From Bifidobacterium choerinum (GTDB lineage Bacteria > Actinomycetota > Actinomycetes > Actinomycetales > Bifidobacteriaceae), in NCBI RefSeq assembly GCF_000741135.1, contig NZ_JGYU01000010.1, positions 1 through 64,000 of the forward strand: a stretch of DNA of 64,000 bases, written 5' to 3'. Shown here piece by piece: positions 27,147 to 36,380 of the stretch; position 1 is the stretch's first letter, and every line of letters begins with the position of its first letter. A program made the translations under genes and the position numbers. The notes under the pieces were generated by a model. It was given only the letters and a program-made list of their open reading frames with translations. It did not search any database and was not told where the DNA came from.

Positions 27147-28322
27147 GCGCTTGCGAGGAGCACAAATCGGTGAACGCCTTCATGAACCCGCTCAGGGGAT
27201 CACCCCGCGCTTGCGGGGAGCAAACAACGTGGCTAACTCAAACAAGCGGCGTCTGTTCGGATCATCCCCGCGCTTGCGGGGAGCACCACAATCACTTTCC
27301 TTCGCTTGTTTGGTTTGAGGGATCATCCCCGCGCTTGCGGGGAGCACCGCGACCTCGGCGAACGGACGATTGCCCTGACGGGATCATCCCCGCGCTTGCG
27401 GGGAGCACGGCTGGCCGAAACGCCACATCAAAGGACGCCTGGGATCATCCCCGCGCTTGCGGGGAGCACCGCGAGATGGTCGTTTGTAGCGTCAGCCCAA
27501 TGGGATCATCCCCGCGCTTGCGGGGAGCACTGCTGCATGATGTTTTCCACCGATAATTTCGTGGGATCATCCCCGCGCTTGCGGGGAGCACGCACACGGC
27601 CCCAACCAGCCGGCACGACACCTGGGATCATCCCCGCGCTTGCGGGGAGCACAGCACAAGCTCAGGCGTGTGCCCGTCATCCAGTGGATCATCCCCGCGC
27701 TTGCGGGGAGCACTTCGACTGCGACCGATGGGCCGACAGCAACCCGGGATCATCCCCGCGCTTGCGGGGAGCACGGCCGTTCCGTTCGGCCGGGAATACG
27801 CGATGGGATCATCCCCGCGCTTGCGGGGAGCACCGCCTTGATGCCGTATAAGCGTGGGCTTGTCGCGGGATCATCCCCGCGCTTGCGGGGAGCACGGCGA
27901 CTCGGCGAACAGTGCGCAGTCGTTGAAGGGATCATCCCCGCGCTTGCGGGGAGCACGCACCTGCCCTCTTGACCATTTTTCGGGCCGGTGGATCATCCCC
28001 GCGCTTGCGGGGAGCACTCCCCTACGTGGAGACGGACCCTACGGCGGGAGGGATCATCCCCGCGCTTGCGGGGAGCACTGTAGCGTCATCCCAATGGTTT
28101 CAACGCTTTCGGGATCATCCCCGCGCTTGCGGGGAGCACTGTAGCGTCATCCCAATGGTTTCAACGCTTTCGGGATCATCCCCGCGCTTGCGGGGAGCAC
28201 TTCTGCCTACGCTCAGACAACCCCGATGTCACGGGATCATCCCCGCGCTTGCGGGGAGCACCAGACCACCGGCTCGTTCCAGGATTCGTGGACGGGATCA
28301 TCCCCGCGCTTGCGGGGAGCAC
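27136..28322 (-). CRISPR. Type I-E CRISPR array, 18 identical repeats plus 2 decayed
   Basis: Eighteen identical 28-bp repeats (first 27259-27286, last 28295-28322; each starts GGATCATCCCC and ends GCGGGGAGCAC on the plus strand) alternate with spacers of 33 bp (one of 31, one of 34). A 27-bp variant lies at 27197-27223 and a strongly decayed copy, 23 of 28 matching, at 27136-27163, both in 61-bp phase. The repeat is of type I-E style; its crRNA sense is the minus strand. Decay at the left end and an AT-rich right flank put the leader on the right. Two spacers are identical (28079-28111 and 28140-28172). No cas gene is present in the window, so Cascade must be encoded elsewhere or absent. Confidence 0.97.
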
Positions 28323-28494
28323 ACTAAGAAATCCTTGTGTTTCCAACATATCATTGATCAGCGAGAAGCATTTTCATTCACTTTTCACGGCGCACTTCGC
28401 ATCTCCTCCTCCGCTGTATCATTCCCCGCATATGCGGGGCATGTCCGAAGTACATCTATACAGGGGGATCACTCCCGCAATTGCAGGACTCTTC
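28323..28494 (-). promoter_or_regulatory. Probable CRISPR leader with two repeat-like remnants
   Basis: The 70 bases next to the last repeat are clearly AT-rich compared with the genome, and TGATAT near 28355 on the minus strand could serve as a -10. Farther out, 28415-28442 (ATCATTCCCCGCATATGCGGGG) and 28466-28494 (GGATCACTCCCGCAATTGC) resemble mutated repeats but are not in the 61-bp phase. They may be relics of an older array end. Confidence 0.5.
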
Positions 28495-28509
28495 TAGAGT
28501 AGCCTCCTC

Positions 28510-29781
28510 CTACCCCTGCCTTACCTCCGGCCGCATCGCATCCCCCGGCACCTGATCAAGCGTATCCCCGACGCCCAGTACCTCCGCCCAGTACTCCATC
28601 GGCCGGTCGTACGGTTTCGCGTCTCCCCCGCGCGACTGCAGCACGGCCTTCGCGGCGTGCACGTCCTCGCCGGTCAGTCCACTGAAATACGATTCAAGAC
28701 GCCCGCGGCGCTCCGGATCGTAGAACAGGTCGCCTACGATCTGCGTGAGCCGTTCGGCGCGCTCCACCGGCAGTGAATCCCAGTGCCGCATCTCGATGAA
28801 GTTCTTCAGGCGCACATCGTTGAAATGCGTCGAGAGCACATGGTTGACCTCGTAGGCGTTGAGCTCGCGGTCCGGGTAGACGTCGGCCGCATTCGAGCAG
28901 AACGCCGCGAACTCGAGTTCGTGCTCCGGGCGTCCTTTGCATTCCGGCGTATGCGTCAGGTCGGCGAACATCAGCGGCGTGCTGAGCACGTCCGCCGCGT
29001 AGTCCTCCCAGCTGAAGCGTTCATCGTAGAGTCCCGGCGTCACGTTCGTGCGCTGCACGTCGAGATAGTCCCACATCCGCTGTCGGCACAACGGCCACGG
29101 GTTGCGCGCTCCTTCGAAATACGGGGTGTTGCGGAAGAACCATGCGAGGATCGGACCGATCGCGGTGCCGAGCCGCATCTTCGCGATCGCGTCGCGTTCG
29201 CTCGTGTAGTCGATGCTCACCTGCGTCGACGCCGACGCGCGCATCATGCACGGGCCGAACTGTCCGATGCGTCCCAGATACTCATTCATCGCCGCGTAGC
29301 GTCGCTTCGGGTTGAGCGGGATGTCCGCGAACGATGTCTTCGGCTGGTAGCCGTAGTTGACGAGGCGGAAACCGAGTTCGTCGAGGATCGGCTGCGCCTC
29401 CTCGATGAACCGTCCGTGCAGTGCAAGCAGTTCTTCCGGCTTGCGCAGGATGCCGATTGACGTTTCGATCTGGCCGCCGGGTTCGAGCGAGACGGCGAGT
29501 CCCTCACGTCCCAGTCCGACCAGATGGTCGTCCTGCCAGTATTCCTGGTCGGCGTCATAATATGGCCGCAGGCGGCGCAGCAGCTCCTCGACGCCGTTCG
29601 GCTCCCCGTAGGTGACGGCCGTGTCGTCGGCGTTGTGCACCGGCAGATGCTCGATCTCGACGCCGAAGCCCCCGGTTCCCGGCGCGGAGCATCCCTGTTC
29701 GAAGAAGCGGACAAGGCTGCGCACATGCTTCGGATTCGGCTGGACGAGCAGATGCGCGTATGAGACTCGTGGTGTTGTCAT
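28510..29781 (-). CDS. Glutamate-cysteine ligase family protein (GCS2/EgtA type)
   Basis: A 423-residue ATP-dependent ligase of the glutamate-cysteine ligase family. Visible signatures are FGVEIEHLPV (about 39-48, the start of the ATP-grasp-like glutamine-synthetase fold), LEPGGQIETSI (about 97-107), and MMRASASTQVSIDY (about 186-199, the Mg/substrate strand of the plant-like family). It would join glutamate and cysteine to gamma-glutamylcysteine; some relatives serve ergothioneine synthesis. No glutathione synthetase or egt genes adjoin it. ATG 29781 lacks a clear Shine-Dalgarno, so the start is uncertain. The stop lies just beyond the CRISPR leader. Confidence 0.85.
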   Translation of the reverse strand: MTTPRVSYAHLLVQPNPKHVRSLVRFFEQGCSAPGTGGFGVEIEHLPVHNADDTAVTYGEPNGVEELLRRLRPYYDADQEYWQDDHLVGLGREGLAVSLEPGGQIETSIGILRKPEELLALHGRFIEEAQPILDELGFRLVNYGYQPKTSFADIPLNPKRRYAAMNEYLGRIGQFGPCMMRASASTQVSIDYTSERDAIAKMRLGTAIGPILAWFFRNTPYFEGARNPWPLCRQRMWDYLDVQRTNVTPGLYDERFSWEDYAADVLSTPLMFADLTHTPECKGRPEHELEFAAFCSNAADVYPDRELNAYEVNHVLSTHFNDVRLKNFIEMRHWDSLPVERAERLTQIVGDLFYDPERRGRLESYFSGLTGEDVHAAKAVLQSRGGDAKPYDRPMEYWAEVLGVGDTLDQVPGDAMRPEVRQG

Positions 29782-29895
29782 AAGTGCCCATAGTAACGTG
29801 CATCCGCGGGGACACGGCGGCGCCGTTCTAGGAAATCTCAATAATCAGTCCAAAAACGGCCATCTGACGCTGACGGGCGGCGAAGCGCCCGCCCG

Positions 29896-32800
29896 TCAGC
29901 GACGCGCCGCCTTTTTCGCCGCCGCGATCATCAGCTTGATGCGGTTGAGCTGGTTCGCTTCGCTCGCGCCCGGGTCGTAGTCGATCGAGACGATGTTCGC
30001 CTCCGGGTACATCCTGCGGATCTTGCCGAACATGCCGCGGCCGGTCACATGGTTGGGCAGGCATGCGAAGGGCTGCGCGCAGATGACGTTCGGGCAGCCG
30101 GATTCGATGAGTTCGACGATTTCGCCGCTCAGCAGCCATCCTTCGCCGGCCTGCACGCCGATCGACGTGACGGTCGCCGCCTTCTTCACGAGCTCGCCCA
30201 TCGGCAGGTCCTTCTCGAACTTGCCGCCGCTTGCGTCGAGCGCGTCGTGCACCGGCTTCATGTAGGCGTGGATGACGCCCTTGAACGCGCCCATCAGCGC
30301 TTTGTTGCGTCCCATGCCGATGTTGTGCTCGTTCCAGTCGTTGATGTACGGGCGCATCGTCATGAAGTCGATGATGCCCGGCACGACGGCTTCACAGTCC
30401 TGCGATTCGATGACGTCGACGACGTGGTTGTTCGCGTCCGGATGGTATTTGACGAGGATCTCGCCGACGACGCCGACGCGCACCTTGCGTGGCACGTCGC
30501 GCAGCGGCAACGCGTCGAAGCTGCGCACGATTCCCTTGACGAGCGCGGCGTAGCTCCAGTGGCCGCGTCCGTAGAGCATCTTCGCAGTCCTCGAGTTGCC
30601 ATGGTTGAGCAATGTCTCGCGCACGATTGTGTTCCAGCGTTCGTACAGCCGGTTCGCGCTGCCGGGACGCTGCTCGTACGGGCGCACGCGGTAGAGGCAT
30701 TTCATCAGCAGATCGCCGATGATGAGCGCCTTCGCCGCGCGGTGCAGCAGCGGCACCGTCGGCGTGAATCCGGGATTGTCGACGAATCCCTGCGTCGAGA
30801 TCGCGAGCACCGGGATCTGCGGGTAGCCGGCGTCAATCAACGCCTTGCGAATCAGGCCGTAGTAGTTCGTCGCCCTGCACATGCCGCCGGTCTGCGAGAT
30901 CGCGAGCGCCGTCGTGTCCGGATCGTAGCGTCCTGATTTGATGGCTTCGACGAGTTGGCCGACCGTCATGATCGCCGGGTAGCAGGCGTCGTTGTTGACG
31001 TATTTGAGTCCGGTTTCGACGTCGGTCTTGTCGGCGTGGGTGAGCACGTCGAATTTGTAGCCGCTGGCGCGTACGGCAGCTTCGACGAGGCTGAAGTGGA
31101 TGGGGCTCATCTGCGGTGCGACGATCGTGTGGGTCTTGCGCATCGCCTTCGTGAACGGCACGTGCTGCGCGTAGTTGCTCATTGTGGCTTTCTGCGTGCG
31201 TGTGTGACGACTGCCGTCGCCATCGCGCGCGCCGAGGATCGCGTCGAGCATCGCCTGTCGTCCGGCTGTCGGCGCCATTGTGCCGGTCTTGCGGAACGTC
31301 GATGTCGGCTGCGTGGGCGTCGTCGATGTCGATGTCGATGTCGATGTCGTCGATGTCGCCGTCGCGGCGTTCACGTCGGCGGCGGCTGCGTGTGCGCCGC
31401 GGCTGCTTTCGCGTTCCTCGACGGCGGCCTTGAGCGAGCGCAGTCGTATCTTGGCGGCGCCGAGGTTGCTCACTTCGTCGATCTTGAGCATCGTGTACAC
31501 GTCGGCCTTGTCGGCGAGGATCTCGGCGACCTGGTCGGTCGTGATCGCGTCGAGGCCGCAGCCGAAGGAGTTGAGCTGCACGAGTTCGAGTCCCGGCCAG
31601 TGGGCGACGAAGTCGGCGGCCTTGTACAGGCGCGCGTGGTATGCCCACTGGTTCATGACGCGTAGCGGCAGTTTCGTGACCTTGCGGTCGTCGACGTGGC
31701 GGAAACCGGCGGCGTCGTGCCTGTGCGGGTCGCTTTCGCCGTCGGCGAGGTATGCGGTCAGGTCGAGCTTGTCGTCGGGGTTCAGCCAGCTGACGGAGTC
31801 CTCGGAGAGGACGACCATGCCGAGCGAGCAGATCGTTTCGGGGATGCCGTGGTTGATTTCGGGGTCGACGTGGTAGGGACGGCCGGCGAGGACGATGCCG
31901 CGGCAGTCGTGTTCCTTCATGTAGGCGAGCGCGCGCAGTCCTTCCATCTGCACGTCGTGTTTGAAGACCTTGTCTTCGGCGTAGGCGGCGGCGACGGCCA
32001 GTTCGGCCTCGTCGCGCGTGACGCCGGCCCAGGCGAACTCCTCGACGATGCGGTCGACCATCAGGTCGTGTTTGGACAGGTTGAAGTACGGTTTCATGAA
32101 CCGTATGCCGTCCTCGCGCAGTGCCGCCATGTTCGCGGCGATGACGACCGGGTAGTTGGCGACGATCGGGCAGTTGAAATGGTTGTCCGATTCGGGAACG
32201 AGGTCGTCCTCGAAGCTCACGCACGGGTAGAAGATCGTCTTGATGCCTTTGTTGAGCAGCCATGTGATGTGGCCGTGGACGAGTTTCGCCGGGTAGCAGA
32301 TGTTCTCGGACGCGATCGATTCGATGCCCGTCTCGAACAGTTCGTGGTTGCTGCGGCCGGAGATGACGACCTTGAAGCCGAGCGACGTGAGCAGTGTGAA
32401 CCAGAACGGGTAGTTCTCGTACATGTTGAGCACGCGTGGGATGCCGATTTCGCCGCGCGTCGCCTTCTTGTCGGTCAGGCGCCGGTAGGCGAAGGCGCGC
32501 TTGTATTTGTAGTCGTAGAGGTTCGGGCGGTCGCTGCGTTTGCGTTTCGCGTCGCCGCCGCGTTCGCAGCGGTTGCCGGTCACGTAGCGCGAACCGTCGT
32601 GGAACGTCGTGATCGTCAGCTTGCAGTGGTTCTGGCACAGCTTGCACACGTCGCGTTCGGTCGTCATGCTCAGTTCGTCGAGCGCGTCGCCGGTGAGGAT
32701 GCTCGATACGGTGTGCGCGGTGCCGGCGACGGTCACGACGTGCGCGGCCGCGTCGTCGGTGTCGCCGTCGGTGTCGTCGGCGACGTCGTCGTAGTGCATG

Positions 32801-34680
32801 CGCGCGGTCAACGCGGCGCCGTATGCGCCCATCAGACCGGCGATGTTCGGCCGCGTCACCTCGCGTTCGGTGAGCAGTTCGAAGGCGCGCAGCACGGCGT
32901 CGTTGAGGAACGTGCCGCCCTGCACGACGACGTTGTCGCCGAGCTCGCCCGAGTCGCGCAGCTTGATGACCTTGTACAGCGCGTTGCGAACGACCGAATA
33001 GCACAGGCCGGCGGCGATGTCCTCGATGCTCGCGCCTTCCTTCTGCGCCTGCTTCACGCTCGAGTTCATGAACACGGTGCAACGCGAGCCGAGGTCGACC
33101 GGATGCGTCGAGTTCAGCGCGGCCTGCGTGAACTCCTCGATCGACAGTCCCATCGACTGCGCGAAGGTCTGCAGGAACGAGCCGCAGCCGGACGAGCACG
33201 CCTCGTTGACGGCGATCGAATCGATGACGCCGTCGTCGATCGCGAGGTACTTCATGTCCTGTCCGCCGATGTCGATGACGGCGGTGACTCCCGGGCATGT
33301 CATCTCGGCGCCGCGGTAGTGCGCCATCGTCTCGACGACGCCCTCGTCCAGATGCAGGCCGGTCGTGATCAGGCCTTCGCCGTAGCCGGTCGCGCAGCTG
33401 CGCGCGATCCACGCGTCCTCGGGAAGCTCATGCTGGATGCGACGGACGATGTCGATCGCAGCGGTCAGCGGCGAGCCGTCGTTCGTCGCGTACGAACTCC
33501 AGACGATCTCACGGTCGTCGTTGACGAGCGTCGCCTTGATCGTCGTCGAACCGGCGTCGATGCCGAGGAAATGCGGTCCGTGCGCGCCGTCGAGCGTGCC
33601 GACGTGCACATGTTCGCGATGATGGCGGGCGTCGAAGGCCTCGCGGTCCTGCGCGCTCGCGAACAGCGGCGGCATCGTCGCCGTGTTCGCGCCCAGATTG
33701 CTCAGGTCGGCGAGCGCGGCGATGATTGCGTCGAGCGTGCGCGGCGGATAGTCGTCGGCATGTTCGATCTGGTCGGGTTCGCCGGCGGTGAGCGCGGCGC
33801 CGTACGCGACGTACAGGTGGGCGTCCTTGGGCGTGACGAATTCGTCGACCTTGCCGTCGAGCGCACGGCGGAACGCCTCGCGCAGCTCGGACATGAAGAA
33901 CAGCGGGCCGCCGAGGAAGACGACGGTGCCGTGGATCGGGCGGCCGGCGGCGAGGCCCGCAATCGTCTGCGTGGCGACGGCGGTGAAGATCGAGGCGGCG
34001 AGGTCGGGTTTAGCGGCGCCGTCGTTGATGAGCGGCTGCAGGTCGGTCTTCGCGAAGACGCCGCAGCGCGACGCGATCGGATACAGGTTCTCGTAATGCT
34101 TCGCCATCTCGTTGAGGCCGGCCGCGTCGGTGTCCAGCAGCGTCGACATCTGGTCGATGAACGCGCCGGTGCCGCCGGCGCACGAACCGTTCATGCGCTG
34201 TTCGGGCGTGGGCTTGAGGTAGGTGATCTTCGCGTCCTCGCCGCCCAGCTCGATGATGACGTCGGCCTGCGGGATCCGCTCGTCGATCGCACGCGTCTCG
34301 GCGATGACCTCCTGGACGAAGGGCACATGGACGGCGTCGGCGAGCGCGAGGCCGCCGGAGCCGGTGATCGCCAGACGCACCGGCTCGTCGGCGCGGCCCA
34401 GTTCGGCGAGGCGTGCGCGCACGTCGCGCAACAGCTCCTCCATCGTGGCGCGCACATTCGCGTGGTGGCGGCGGTAGTCGGCGAACAGCGGTGCGTCGAA
34501 CGCGTTGGAATTGTCGAGGACGACGGCTTTGACGGTCGTCGAGCCGATGTCGAGGCCGATGCGCGGCACGGAAGGCTCCGGACGCGCCCCGGTCGCGGAT
34601 GCGAACTGCGATGCGGCCGGCGGCGTGTGCCTCCCCCTCGTTGCATCGTCGTTCGGCATCTGCTCCTTCGGATGAACCAT
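29896..34680 (-). CDS. Giant BcrAD/BadFG-type activase with DUF2229-like and HGD-D-like regions
   Basis: A 1594-residue protein related to activators of 2-hydroxyacyl-CoA dehydratases. Two ASKHA ATPase domains are visible: IGLDIGSTTVKAVVLD (about 41-56) with NGSCAGGTGAF, and FLGIDAGSTTIKATLV (about 370) with VNEACSSGCGSFLQTFA, whose Cys residues would hold the bridging 4Fe-4S cluster. CKLCQNHCKL begins the next section, followed by DUF2229-like sequence (ENICYPAKLVHGH, FYPCVSFEDD) and a C-terminal part like the dehydratase D subunit (GGMCRATNY, QPFACLPNHVTGRG). The substrate is not known. Two starts are possible: 34680 (GTGAGG upstream) and 34659 (AAGGAG upstream). Separate dehydratase subunit genes are not adjacent. 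Confidence 0.88.
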   Translation of the reverse strand: MVHPKEQMPNDDATRGRHTPPAASQFASATGARPEPSVPRIGLDIGSTTVKAVVLDNSNAFDAPLFADYRRHHANVRATMEELLRDVRARLAELGRADEPVRLAITGSGGLALADAVHVPFVQEVIAETRAIDERIPQADVIIELGGEDAKITYLKPTPEQRMNGSCAGGTGAFIDQMSTLLDTDAAGLNEMAKHYENLYPIASRCGVFAKTDLQPLINDGAAKPDLAASIFTAVATQTIAGLAAGRPIHGTVVFLGGPLFFMSELREAFRRALDGKVDEFVTPKDAHLYVAYGAALTAGEPDQIEHADDYPPRTLDAIIAALADLSNLGANTATMPPLFASAQDREAFDARHHREHVHVGTLDGAHGPHFLGIDAGSTTIKATLVNDDREIVWSSYATNDGSPLTAAIDIVRRIQHELPEDAWIARSCATGYGEGLITTGLHLDEGVVETMAHYRGAEMTCPGVTAVIDIGGQDMKYLAIDDGVIDSIAVNEACSSGCGSFLQTFAQSMGLSIEEFTQAALNSTHPVDLGSRCTVFMNSSVKQAQKEGASIEDIAAGLCYSVVRNALYKVIKLRDSGELGDNVVVQGGTFLNDAVLRAFELLTEREVTRPNIAGLMGAYGAALTARMHYDDVADDTDGDTDDAAAHVVTVAGTAHTVSSILTGDALDELSMTTERDVCKLCQNHCKLTITTFHDGSRYVTGNRCERGGDAKRKRSDRPNLYDYKYKRAFAYRRLTDKKATRGEIGIPRVLNMYENYPFWFTLLTSLGFKVVISGRSNHELFETGIESIASENICYPAKLVHGHITWLLNKGIKTIFYPCVSFEDDLVPESDNHFNCPIVANYPVVIAANMAALREDGIRFMKPYFNLSKHDLMVDRIVEEFAWAGVTRDEAELAVAAAYAEDKVFKHDVQMEGLRALAYMKEHDCRGIVLAGRPYHVDPEINHGIPETICSLGMVVLSEDSVSWLNPDDKLDLTAYLADGESDPHRHDAAGFRHVDDRKVTKLPLRVMNQWAYHARLYKAADFVAHWPGLELVQLNSFGCGLDAITTDQVAEILADKADVYTMLKIDEVSNLGAAKIRLRSLKAAVEERESSRGAHAAAADVNAATATSTTSTSTSTSTTPTQPTSTFRKTGTMAPTAGRQAMLDAILGARDGDGSRHTRTQKATMSNYAQHVPFTKAMRKTHTIVAPQMSPIHFSLVEAAVRASGYKFDVLTHADKTDVETGLKYVNNDACYPAIMTVGQLVEAIKSGRYDPDTTALAISQTGGMCRATNYYGLIRKALIDAGYPQIPVLAISTQGFVDNPGFTPTVPLLHRAAKALIIGDLLMKCLYRVRPYEQRPGSANRLYERWNTIVRETLLNHGNSRTAKMLYGRGHWSYAALVKGIVRSFDALPLRDVPRKVRVGVVGEILVKYHPDANNHVVDVIESQDCEAVVPGIIDFMTMRPYINDWNEHNIGMGRNKALMGAFKGVIHAYMKPVHDALDASGGKFEKDLPMGELVKKAATVTSIGVQAGEGWLLSGEIVELIESGCPNVICAQPFACLPNHVTGRGMFGKIRRMYPEANIVSIDYDPGASEANQLNRIKLMIAAAKKAARR

Positions 34681-34857
34681 CGTTACCTCACTCGCTCATG
34701 GTGCCCGGCAATGGCGGAATTGCGCCGCTGCCGCAGTGGACGTCCGACTTCGCGCCCCTGCAGGACCTGCATAGGGCAATCACCCCAGCATAGTCAGGCC
34801 TCGGTACGTTCGTCGCGGTGCGCGCAGGGCCGGTTCGGGGCGCCGCATACGTGTGCA

Positions 34858-35020
34858 ACGCCCCTTTGCGGATGTATCTGCGCTGAGGGAGAGCGTCTTC
34901 TCGGCATTGGGTGAGTATCCGCGGTTTTCGGCGTTGGAACCATGCGGTTCCCGGGGCGCATACTCGCCATATTCGCACATGTTGCTCTCCCTCAGCGCAG
35001 ATACATGCCGGCAGGGGCCG
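34858..35020. repeat. Long imperfect inverted repeat (cruciform) in a divergent intergenic region
   Basis: A 23-bp arm (34872-34894, beginning ATGTATCTGCGCTGAGG) is exactly reverse-complementary to 34984-35006. Pairing extends outward imperfectly (CGCCCCTTTGCGG versus GCCGGCAGGGGC). Inside, GGTGAGTATCCGC faces GCGCATACTCGCC (11 of 13 pairing), and the centre is GGAACC-ATGC-GGTTCC (34936-34951). The whole forms one symmetric hairpin of about 160 bases centred near 34940. It lies between the divergent activase and membrane-protein genes. It could be a small RNA, a miniature transposable element or a DNA-structure site. Confidence 0.8.
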
Positions 35021-35068
35021 TCGATGGCCCTGCATGCCGGCAATTCCATGCCGATGGCCAAGCGGCGC

Positions 35069-35077
35069 TGCTAGAAT
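35069..35077 (+). promoter_or_regulatory. Extended -10 promoter of the 35.2 kb gene
   Basis: TGCTAGAAT gives an extended -10 with TAGAAT at 35072-35077 and no good -35. Transcription from about 35084 would leave a leader of about 140 nt containing AGACA repeats before the start codon. Confidence 0.45.
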
Positions 35078-35226
35078 CACCGGTATCGCGCAGCCGGGCA
35101 TCACGCAGGGTGGCGGACAGGCACGCTACCCGACGCGGAGACGCCGGGCGATGGCGCGCACAGAAGACGTACGTAGACCACATAGACATAGATAGACAGA
35201 CAGCAGACCAGCATACGGGGGTGCCC

Positions 35227-36267
35227 ATGTCCGAACGCAGATACGAACCGACCGAGCAGGAGGCGCCGACGGAGGCTATGCCACAGTCGATGCCGACGAC
35301 GCGCATCGACATCGAGACGCAGGTCAGCGAGGGGCCGGTCACGGCCGCGTTGCCGCCGCGCCCCGCCGCGCCAACCCCCGCCAGCTTCCCGCCGGCCCAG
35401 CCGCCGACATCCCACGACGGCGACAATGCCGGCGGAGAGGGGGACACCGACGGGAAACCCAGGAAGGCGGGCAGGAAGTGGCCAATCGTCACGGCGGTCG
35501 TGGTCGTCGTCGCGCTCATCGCCGGCGTGTGCGGCGCAATCGTCTACAGCAACAAGCATTCCGAGGCGCTGCTGCGGTGCCGCGCGGCGGTCAGCGATTT
35601 CAGCGCCGCGCGCAAGAAGCTCGTCGACACGACGAAGAACCTGTCGTCGACGCAGCAGTGGGTACTCGACGCGCTCGGCGTCAACGGCATGATCGACGCG
35701 GTCGCGGATGCCGCGTCCGCCGCCGAACAGACCATCTCGACCGAGGGATGCGCGACGAACGCGACGATCACACAGCTCAATCTCGTCGCCGACACCGTCA
35801 ACAGCACGACCGATTCGCTCAACAAGTCGGTCAGTGAAATCACGAAGCAGCAGGAAGAGCAGCGCAGTCTGCTCGACAGCGGCGACTGGAGGAAAAAGGC
35901 GATGGAGTGGCTCGGCGGTTCCGGCACCGACGAATCAAGCAGCGCGGAGACCGACGGCGCGGACGGCGACAAGACCGACAAGACCACCGACGACGCCGAC
36001 GACGATACGTCCGCGGCGAAGAAGGGCTTCAAGGATTCGCTCGAGCATGCGAAGGGACTGCTCGCGTCGGTCAAGCAGCAGTACGGATCCTCCGAGGCGG
36101 GCAAGCGAATCAGCGAAGGCCTGCAGTCGGCGATCGACGCGGCCGAAAAGCTCGACCTGTCGCCGATCACGAATTCGAAGATCTACAAGGCCGCCAAAGT
36201 GACGCTCGACGAGGCGATCGCCACCGTCAGCAATTGGATCGACTCGCAGGCCGCAAAGGCGCAGTAA
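35227..36267 (+). CDS. Single-pass membrane protein with coiled-coil extracellular part
   Basis: A 346-residue protein: a Pro/Thr-rich cytoplasmic N-terminus (1-85), one transmembrane helix (about 86-107) and an extracellular helical region. The mature part has Cys residues in LRCRAAV and TEGCATN that may form a disulfide, Gln/Ser/Asp-rich coiled-coil segments, and an acidic low-complexity insert near 235-265 (DGADGDKTDKTTDDADDDTS). No known domain is recognised. A GGGGG stretch precedes GTG 35221 and ATG 35227; ATG is preferred. It is divergent from the activase and convergent with nrdG. Confidence 0.75.
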   Translation: MSERRYEPTEQEAPTEAMPQSMPTTRIDIETQVSEGPVTAALPPRPAAPTPASFPPAQPPTSHDGDNAGGEGDTDGKPRKAGRKWPIVTAVVVVVALIAGVCGAIVYSNKHSEALLRCRAAVSDFSAARKKLVDTTKNLSSTQQWVLDALGVNGMIDAVADAASAAEQTISTEGCATNATITQLNLVADTVNSTTDSLNKSVSEITKQQEEQRSLLDSGDWRKKAMEWLGGSGTDESSSAETDGADGDKTDKTTDDADDDTSAAKKGFKDSLEHAKGLLASVKQQYGSSEAGKRISEGLQSAIDAAEKLDLSPITNSKIYKAAKVTLDEAIATVSNWIDSQAAKAQ

Positions 36268-36380
36268 GCAGGCAATAAACGCAACATTCTTCGATATTCT
36301 ATGTCACACAGGTGTATCAGGCCCGCATTCAGGGACATGTGTGGCCGTACACGTGCGCAGGTGCAAACGGCGGATTCGCG

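Noticed and set aside
27306-28497. Open frames across the CRISPR array encoding repeated SSPRLRGA/IIPALAGS peptides
   Set aside because: They are translations of the CRISPR repeats and spacers.
31696-34914. A 1072-residue open frame on the plus strand
   Set aside because: It is antisense to the activase gene, whose domain motifs are clear; composition is that of a shadow frame.
34853-35074. Small ORFs on both strands across the long inverted repeat
   Set aside because: Both strands give similar peptides only because the DNA is palindromic; no ribosome-binding sites or homologous motifs are seen.
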